Shown here: piece after piece, positions 19,327 through 25,727 of the stretch
How positions within the stretch are numbered: position 1 is the first letter of the stretch
Layout: every line of letters begins with the position of its first letter
Origin: Chara braunii
Taxonomy: Eukaryota > Streptophyta > Charophyceae > Charales > Characeae
NCBI GenBank assembly: GCA_003427395.1
Contig: BFEA01000045.1
Coordinates: 199,026 to 224,752, forward strand
Direction of reading: 5' to 3'
Length of the DNA: 25,727 nt
Program-made: the position numbers and the translations under genes
The notes under the pieces: generated by a model
The model's input: the letters and a program-made list of their open reading frames with translations, nothing else
What the model was told of the DNA's origin: nothing
Databases searched by the model: none

Positions 19327-19330
19327 ATTT
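19327..19330. repeat. Nested element target duplication, right copy (ATTT)
   Basis: Identical to 10656-10659 and placed directly after the LTR end. Confidence 0.65.
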
Positions 19331-19788
19331 AACTTTTGCCAAATTAATTGTTGCAAATTTAAATGTTCTTTCTCAAAATTCGAAATTTTCGTGGGGGGGG
19401 AATTTTTTTTTTGGTTAGTGTCAAGTTCGAGGTCAGGGAAGAAAGGCATTGTCTGTGCATTGTTTGCCTCCCTTCCCTTCTTCCACCCCTACCTTCTCTC
19501 TCCTCCTCTCGATACTGCGGACTTCAGTCTCCAGCCACGTCAGCATTGTGCCACATCAGCAGGGTGCCAAAAACGCAGATTGCCACATCAATAGCGTGCC
19601 ACCTCAGCATGCCATGACAACAGATTGCCAATCAGCCGTGGCCACCTCAGCAGTGACACGTCAGCAACAAACGAAGACAGGGCTACTTGTTGTGCCGCAG
19701 TCAACGACTTGCTGAGCGCGGATCCAGAGAAACCAAGCCCCAATAGGGACCTAAGACACCTCGGATCCCGTGCAGACGACGCACGACC
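19331..19788 (+). other. Outer element leader, right part
   Basis: This is untranslated sequence that continues the leader cut at 10659. It starts AT-rich, has a G8 and T9 run near 19390-19420, a C/T-rich segment (19465-19520) and then the 16-nt tandem array described separately. The gag start follows at 19789. Short ORFs here are not supported. Confidence 0.65.
19534..19656 (+). repeat. 16-nt tandem array in outer leader, eight units
   Basis: Units begin with GCCA at 19534, 19550, 19566, 19582, 19598, 19611, 19627 and 19641, with lengths of 16, 16, 16, 16, 13, 16, 14 and 16. The approximate consensus is GCCACnTCAGCAGnGT. A further partial unit, CACGTCAGCA, follows. The phase is kept although single units differ strongly. 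Confidence 0.85.
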
Positions 19789-21469
19789 ATGGCCGCCACT
19801 GCTGACGCAAATTCACAAGCCAGCTCCGCGAGGCTGGCCACTCCCCCTATGCCAGTTCAGCAGGCAGATGAAACGCTACGGACGTTTCTTGAACGTCTCC
19901 AGTTATACTCAGAGACTATTGCAGCTGAACTTCGCAAATGGGAACAGGAAGAAGCCGCCCACTAGCAGGCGATCCAACGACAGCTGGCAAAGGCCGCGGC
20001 AGCACGGCAACAAGCCGCAGCAGAAGCGGCAGCATGCGCACGGTTGCAACAGCAGCAGGTCGAGACAAGTCAGAATCAAGCTCGTTACCAGGCTACAATG
20101 GAGCTCGCCAAGGAAGAAGCCATGTACCGGAGGATACTTCGACAACAACACTTTCGAGCGAACGAAGAAGAAGAGGAGCCGACCGAGGAAAAGAGAAGCA
20201 AGGAGGAAATAGCAGTACTAATGGAACACATGCTGTACACGTGCAATTGGCAGCAACGCGAGCTGCTGGCCATGCTGCAGACCTTCATCCGCCATGAAGC
20301 AATGGATGCAGGAATAGAAGATCACCGCCTTGCAGAACGCGAACAGTCAGCTGCAGACCACTGTCAGCACAGGGTTGGCACGACTGTCTGCAGTTGAGTC
20401 GACCAGACTGCAGCCCAGCTTTGGCCGCACAAGCCAAGCAACTCGAGGAGCGGATCAACCACGTAGTCGCATCCCTTGGCGACATCAGCACGTTTGCTGG
20501 AACGTCTACGGTCAACAATCAGCTGCAGACGCTCAGCGACCTCGTTCAACAACGAACGACCGTCATCGTCAAGGAATGGAAGATGCCAAACTTCAAGATT
20601 GAGAAGTTCGACGACTACCACAAGACTGATCCGTTGCAATGGTGGATGGCATTCAACGCGGAGGCAGATGTAGATCACAACGCACCACTACGGCTGCGTG
20701 ACGCATTCTACCTCCAACTCATCGGAGGGGCACAAGCTTTCATGACGCACATGGCCGTCACGTTGGAATGCACCATCGCCACCCTCCACACCAAGATCAC
20801 GTGGGAGGAGTTCGAGAAGAAGTGGAAGACCCGGTTCCTGATCAACAACGACAAACGTCACGCCTTGAACAAGATCTTCGGCATATTCCAAGGCCAGCAA
20901 ACATCACGGGAATGGCTGACGGAGTGGCAAAGACTCGTCGCCACCCCGGAGTTGAATCTGTCGTTTGACTCAATCTGGGCCAAGTTCTTCGCCCGATCAT
21001 GCGACGCCTTGACAGCTGCTCTTGGCAGCGAATTCCAGTATGAGACCTTTGATGAAATGATCTCCAAGGCAAGGGAGCTCATACAAGGTAACTGGCGTGC
21101 GGCCAACGAGGCTGCCAACAACCCGGTTACGTGGTGAAAGGCAAAGGTCTGCGGACGCCGCAAGTAGCAACGATCCAGCAAGGATCTAGCGAGGACCACA
21201 CAGCTGCGTCTACATCAAGTGACGGAGATGTGGCGGCAGCGATACCATCGCAACGCTCAAGACCCCGAGGGGGAAAACCTAAGGCGAAACCAGCGTCGGC
21301 GGATGAAGCACGACAGTCACCATGGACGAAGTTTGGTATTACCGAAGACATGTTCAAGTTGAGGCAGAAATGGGGATGTTGTTTATGGTGCAACAACACC
21401 AAACACATCACTAGCGCATGCCTCGACAAGGACAAGGAAAACGTCAAGCGTCCAAGCTCCGGAAACTGA
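19789..21469 (+). pseudogene. Outer gag polyprotein
   Basis: ATG 19789 follows the leader, with context CCATGG. The first frame encodes an acidic/Gln/Ala-rich N-terminus that looks like a coiled coil (LAKAAAARQQAAAEAAA, then EEEEEPTEEKRSKEE); it has an in-frame TAG at 19963-19965 and runs to 20397. The reading then passes through a second frame near 20330-20410 and a third (to 21137) carrying the capsid domain (WWMAFNAEADVDH, FYLQLIGGAQAF, WEEFEKKWKTRF, FQGQQTSREWLTEWQRL). After another shift near 21130 comes a CCHC knuckle, CLWCNNTKHITSAC, at 21380-21421 (C-x2-C-x4-H-x4-C), and TGA 21467-21469. At least three frameshifts and one internal stop make it non-functional. It resembles the nested gag only in general layout. 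Confidence 0.87.
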
Positions 21470-22521
21470 GCACCGGGGGAAGTGAAGCGACATCACTCCC
21501 CAATCCGCCGGGCTCGGCTGCCTTGCTAGCAGTCTCTCTCACGTCCGGGGATGACGTTGTAGTTGCAAGTTCTCGGATTGACTTCGAGAACTCTGCTGTC
21601 GAGCTGGTCCCGCCGTTGAACCAGCCCCTCCACGTGCAAGATTCAAGCGCATGCGTGGTGTTACCGCCGTCGGACAACGAACCAGCTGCTTCGCCAACCC
21701 TTCTATCGGAGGGTCCGTCAACTTGGGCGAGTCTTGAGGAACTCGACCCGTTGACGGTTGAGGACTTCCAATGGTTGCCTCTTCCCTCCACCGGTTCTTT
21801 GCCAACACCGTAGAGCAACGCCCTCATGGCATAATTGCGCGAATACTTGCATGCTGCAGTACCACCTCCGTCGACAGACGGCGGAGTAGAGATTGTTGAC
21901 CTTCATAGCTATCTTGCGAAGATCGACCGCGATCACGCAACACAACTGTACGTCGACATCGACGCGCCGCTCCTCTACATCCTCATTCAGATCGGAAAGG
22001 CGACCTGCAGTGCCTTGATCGATTGTGGAGCGTCTCACAACTACATCAGTCAAGACTTCATGGCACGAGCCGGGCTAGGCGCGCGCGTTCAAAGGAAAAG
22101 TCAGCTTACGCACGTCACGTTGGCTGATGGTTACACACAAAAGTCAATTGACCGTTGCGTTGACTCCGTGCCCGTGTCCTTTGCCCCGCTAGCATGCGAG
22201 GCCGTGTCATGCGACATATTGGACACTAAGTTCAACATGATCTTAGGCATGTCATGGCTGCAAAGCGAAGACCATCCGGTGAGCTTTTATCGACGCACCG
22301 TTCACGTTTGTGATCGACGTGGCGAACTAGTCCCGTGTACGGTGCCGCTTCCTCATCCTTCGATTGGCTGTCACGTGGTTTCCGCGGCGAGCATTCGCCA
22401 ATCCATCAGCCGACACGACATCGAGAAGATGGGCATTTGTTTTCTTCACGCCCTCCCACCCGGTGATCAGCCCAAGATGGACACATCGGACCCACCCATC
22501 ATTGAGCTTTTGGACAGCTAG
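21470..22521 (+). pseudogene. Outer pol N-terminus: linker and retropepsin-like protease
   Basis: The frame open from 21418 encodes an acidic, Pro/Ser-rich linker up to TAG 21811-21813, with a second in-frame stop, TAA, at 21832-21834. The protease segment follows (from about 21835). Its catalytic centre is ALIDCGASHNYIS with Asp at 22021-22023, that is D-C-G-A-S where D-[ST]-G-A is usual. The second motif is FNMILGMSWL. The protease matures Gag and Pol. The segment ends at TAG 22519-22521 just before the conserved EDVFQ. All of these are in one frame, so only stops separate the linker, protease and RT. Confidence 0.83.
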
Positions 22522-24025
22522 GAGGATGTCTTCCAAGCTCTCCCCGAAGTCGTACCGGATCGGCCCATACGTCACGGGATCACTCTCGAGGACGGCGCCG
22601 TACCTCCGCGCGGATACATCTACCGAATGAGCGAAGAGGAGCTTCAAGTGCTTCGCGCACAACTAAACGACCTCTTGGCCAAGGGTTGGATTCGCCCTAG
22701 CTGTTCGCCATACGGTGCTCCCGTTCTCTTCGTCCGGAAGAAGAACAAGGAACCTCATTTGTGTATCGATTATCGGAAACTTAACGTGCAAACGATCAAG
22801 AACGCAAGCCCTCTCCCTCGGATCGATGATCTTCTCGAGCGACTAGGCGGCGCCAAGTACTTCTCGAAGCTTGACCTCAAGTCCGGATATCACCAGATCG
22901 AGATCCAGCCAAGAGATTGATACAAAACCGCATTCAAGACGCGGTATAGGCGCTTTGAGTGGATCGTCATGCCTTTTGGTCTCACCAATGCCCCGGTTAC
23001 TTTCCAAGCGGCTATGACGACGGAATTCCGCGACTTGCTCGACCGCACCGTACTTCCTTACCTTGATGATATCTTGATTTATAGCCGGTCGTTGGACGAG
23101 CACCTCGAGCACCTTCGCGCCGTTTTGGAGCGGCTCCGTATCGCCAAGTACAAGGCAAACCGCGACAAGTGCGAGTTTGCCCAGCAAGAGCTGGAGTATT
23201 TGGGCCATTACGTTACGCCACAAGGCATTCGTCCGCTCGCGAACGAAGTACAAGCCATTCAAGATTGGTCGGACCTCGAGTGTACCACCGACGTCCGCTC
23301 CTTTCTCGGCTAGGATCTTTCTACATGCGCTTCGTCAAAGGTTTCCAACGGATCACTTCACCATTGTCGCGACTTCAATCCCCCTTGGTGCCCTTCGAGT
23401 TCAATGACGAAGCCCGCCACGCGTTCCACACGCTGAAGACGGCTTTGCTCCAAGCTCCCGTCTTGAGCATCTACGACCCGACCTTGCTTACCAAAGTGAC
23501 TACAGACGCTTTCGGCTACGACATTGGCGCGGATTTGGAACAGCATGATGACACAGACCGGCATCTGGTTGAGTACTTCAGCCAAAAGGTGCCGCCCATT
23601 AATTCACTTGATGATGCGAGGAAGAAGGAACTGCTAGCTTTTGTCACCGTACTTGAGCGTTGGCGTCACTTTCTTCTCGGGCGTCGGCGATTCACGTGGG
23701 AAACAGACATCAATCCGTTGATTACAAAACACAAGACACGGTGATCAGCACGATCGGTCGCTGTATGTACTTCATTGACCAGTTCGACTTCACCGCCAAG
23801 CATATTCCGGGCCCCTCGAACAAGGCAGCGGATGCTCTCTCGCGAAGACCCGATCTTTGCGCCTTGGTGCACTCCACATTCGGCTTCGACGAGGACCTGC
23901 AACAACATTTCGTAAACGGCTACAAGTCGGATCCGGGATTCTCCACACTCTACGAGGACTTATCATTGGATCACCCGCTGGCGAGTAATCATCGCATTGT
24001 CGACGACTACTTGCTTCTCCATGCA
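22522..24025 (+). pseudogene. Outer pol: reverse transcriptase and RNase H
   Basis: RT motifs in order are [80 protein letters not shown], the active-site YLDDILIYS (YLDD at 23059-23070), and LGHYVTPQGI. RNase H follows with TTDAFGYDIGADL, ARKKELLAFVTVLERWRHFL, ETDINPL, and KHIPGPSNKAADALSRRPD. TGA 22918-22920 interrupts the RT; the family pattern suggests a former CGA Arg. Frameshifts lie near 23310 (at SFLG, where the motif normally continues with an aromatic-rich stretch) and near 23730. This is the best preserved RT in the window and suits phylogenetic placement. Confidence 0.9.
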
Positions 24026-25020
24026 TGAGGCAAGGACTTGTTGTGTGTTCCCCAAGACCGCATCTTGCGCACTCGCCTCCTTGGCGAATACCATGATTCG
24101 CGGCTGGCAGGACACCTTGGCGTCGCACTTGGCGTCGCACGCACACTTGCACGACTTCGCCAACGATTTCACTGGCCGGACATCATCAACGACGTCAACC
24201 GGTACATTCAGTCATGTGCAGTTTGCCACCAGAACAAAGGGCGCCATCAGCTCCAGAATGGCGAACTGAAACCATTGCCGATTCCTCGGGAACCAGGTCT
24301 CTCCATTGCTATGGATGTGACCGATCCTTTCCCTCGTGATCGCCTTGGCCATGATGGTATTCTCACGGTCGTTGACCGTTTGAGCAAGTACGCTCGATTT
24401 CTTCCATGCAAGTATCATGCGACGGCTCCCGAGCTCGCACGACTTTTGCATACCGGCTGGTTTTGCAGCCACGGCGTTCCGGAAGACACCATCAGCAACT
24501 GCGACACTCGTTTCATGTCATCCTTTTGGACGACACTCATGGTGGAATCCGGCACCAGCATGAAACCGAGTTCCGCGCGGCATCCTCAAACGGATGGGCA
24601 GACGGAACGTGTGCACCAGACTGCGCAGATGATGCTCCGCACACTCCTCCGCCCGGATAAGAAGGACTGGGTTGACCGCCTTCCCTACATCGAGTTCGCC
24701 TACAACACTTCGGTGCACCCGGCGATCGGCATGACTCCTCTTGAGTTGCACCACGGTGGACGAAAAGGCCGTATCTTCGCAGACATTTTGCTTCCACGGG
24801 CTGCCAATATTGACGCCGCTTGCTCCCCCGCTTCTACACGGAAGTACAGGGAACTGCTGGCCAAAGCCTGCGCAAATATGCAAAAAGCTCAGGTCCGTAT
24901 GCAGCAGCAAGCAAATCGGCGTCGCATCCCATGTCCAATCGGCGCCGGTGACCTTGTTTGGGTCACCTCCAAGGAATTCGCGCTCGAGCAGCATGTCTCG
25001 CGCAAGCTCCTCCCTAAGTA
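24026..25020 (+). pseudogene. Outer pol: integrase, catalytic residue lost
   Basis: TGA 24026-24028 (probably a former CGA) starts this segment, which is in frame with the end of the RNase H. The zinc finger H...H...C-x2-C is readable (YHDSRLAGH, SCAVC) but has a 12-bp in-frame duplication at 24116-24139 that gives LGVALGVA. The core has Asp in AMDVTDPF (24314-24316) and Glu in GQTERV (24605-24607). The position of the second catalytic Asp reads Asn (AAC 24497-24499, within ISNCDTRF where relatives have SDRD). Spacing confirms it: x60 and x35. Motifs EFAYNTSVHPAIGMTPLEL and GDLVWVTSKEF follow. TAG 25018-25020 interrupts the FGPWKV motif. Confidence 0.88.
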
Positions 25021-25444
25021 GTTTGGTCCATGGAAGGTCACTTCAACAGCTGGCGACGACCCCGCGGGTCCCTCTTTCATAATTGAGATTCCCCCGCATT
25101 TGGCGGTCCACTCAGTATTTCACGCTTCAAAGCTGGCGGTCTATACTCCAGCCTCACCAGTGGATTTGCCGGGCAGACGGTCACACGACCCTCCATCAAT
25201 GGACGACCACCAGGAGGTCGACCGTGTCCTCGCTCATCGCAAGCACGACAACAAGCCAATGCAGTACAGAGTTACATTCAAGCAATGCGATTTCTACGAC
25301 ACACGCTGGATTTCACGAGCTGACCTGAAGGCGACATCACCCCTCATCTTCGCGCATTACGAAAAACAGCGACTTGCTAAGGAAGCTGACCAACCCGCCC
25401 GCCCCGTACGGACATCGGACAGACAGCTTCGCCCTCGCAGTTAG
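25021..25444 (+). pseudogene. Outer pol: integrase C-terminus with chromodomain-like tail
   Basis: In the same frame after the stop come FGPWKV, PPHLAVHSVFHASKLAVYTP (integrase C-terminal signature), then EVDRVLAHRK, MQYRVTFKQ and TRWISRADL, followed by IFAHYEKQRL. This matches the layout of the nested element's tail: a beta-strand block with a basic linker, an YxV strand and a W...L helix start, as in a chromodomain. It ends at TAG 25442-25444, about 10 nt before the PPT. The aromatic cage is incomplete, so binding to methylated histone is uncertain. Confidence 0.75.
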
Positions 25445-25454
25445 CTCGGTCTTC

Positions 25455-25465
25455 AAGGGGGGGAG
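25455..25465 (+). other. Polypurine tract (outer element)
   Basis: AAGGGGGGGAG lies two nucleotides before the TGTGG that starts the 3' LTR. It is the primer for plus-strand DNA synthesis. Confidence 0.85.
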
Positions 25466-25467
25466 TG

Positions 25468-25727
25468 TGTGGCATACTGATACCACAGGGGCCCAGTTAG
25501 GGCCCGGTTCTGTAGTAGGCACGGTTTAGGCCTAGGTACCGGGTTACGATGGTCCCAGATAGGTCCAGGCAGCCTAGGAACCGTCGGTTCAGTTTAGGGT
25601 CCGGTAGGCCCCACCAGACCCAACGGCTAGTTGAGAGGCCAGGTACCGGTCCATCGGTAGGACCGGCCGGCGGCGCAGTTTAGGCGCCACTGATTCAGAT
25701 TTCGAAATCGGATCTGAACCGTTGGGC
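25468..25727 (+). repeat. Outer element 3' LTR, first 260 nt
   Basis: It matches 8937 to about 9209. Differences are about five substitutions, one 11-nt gap and three 1-nt indels. The window ends inside it, so the LTR length and right flank cannot be read. Confidence 0.92.

Larger units (their letters stand above)
8937..25727 (+). mobile_element. Outer Ty3/Gypsy chromovirus-like LTR retrotransposon (3' end outside window)
   Basis: The order is 5' LTR, tRNA-Met-type PBS, leader, gag, protease, RT, RNase H, integrase, chromodomain-like tail, PPT and 3' LTR. This domain order (RT before integrase) defines Ty3/Gypsy. The leader is interrupted by the minus-strand element at 10660-19326. Without that insert and its duplicated ATTT, the outer element would be about 9 kb if its 3' LTR is as long as the 5' one. 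It carries at least four shifts of frame in gag, two in pol, and several in-frame stops, so it is not autonomous. The left flank TTTTC (8932-8936) would be half of a target duplication, but the other half is beyond the window. Confidence 0.93.

Noticed and set aside
19331-20212. Additional ORFs overlapping outer leader and gag in other frames
   Set aside because: They are shadow readings; the gag frame from 19789 and its shifted continuations explain the coding signal.

Overview
The window looks like intergenic DNA from a repeat-rich eukaryotic nuclear genome, most likely of the plant lineage. The evidence is two chromodomain-type Ty3/Gypsy LTR retrotransposons primed by initiator tRNA-Met, a 5'-truncated LINE with an A-rich tail, many tandem duplications and microsatellites, and no operon-like coding. 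A charophyte alga such as Chara is my guess, but it rests on impression and not on a search. No intact protein-coding gene is present. Isolated single Ns (423, 427, 903, 982, 2890, 16013) fall mostly in repeats.

Left part (1-8936). Bases 1-1070 are a decayed tandem repeat with units of about 140-170 nt. A 5'-truncated LINE follows (1210-2341); it keeps the C-terminal end of ORF2, a 3' UTR and an A-rich tail, between perfect 13-bp target-site duplications. From 2355 to 8936 the DNA is a patchwork of local duplications: 39 bp x2, a compound (GC)(GATA)(GA) microsatellite, 33 bp x3, 318 bp x2, 207 bp x2, about 160 bp x2-3, and a perfect 62 bp x2. Between them lie C/T-rich and G-rich low-complexity tracts and one 12-bp perfect hairpin. 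Three short stretches near 7966-8720 have exon-like features and could be host exons, at low confidence.

Right part (8937-25727). This is one nested retrotransposon structure. The outer plus-strand element starts with a ~1.2 kb 5' LTR (8937 to ~10134) and a tRNA-Met-type PBS (10137). Its leader is interrupted at 10660 by a complete minus-strand element (10660-19326) with its own two LTRs, PBS, gag, pol and PPT, flanked by the 4-bp duplication ATTT. The outer element resumes at 19327 with the rest of its leader, which carries eight 16-nt tandem units. It then has gag, protease, RT, RNase H, integrase and a chromodomain-like tail, a PPT at 25455, and the first 260 nt of its 3' LTR, where the window ends.

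Both elements are dead. Each has several frameshifts and in-frame stops, many of which fit C-to-T decay of methylated cytosines. The outer integrase has also lost its second catalytic Asp. The elements belong to different lineages, judged by gag, protease motif and LTR, but both end pol with a chromodomain-like module, which in chromoviruses guides insertion into heterochromatin. I did not find a convincing new biological system. The most useful observations are the nesting and its LTR-age conflict, the exact LINE boundaries, the 16-nt leader array and the integrase active-site loss.
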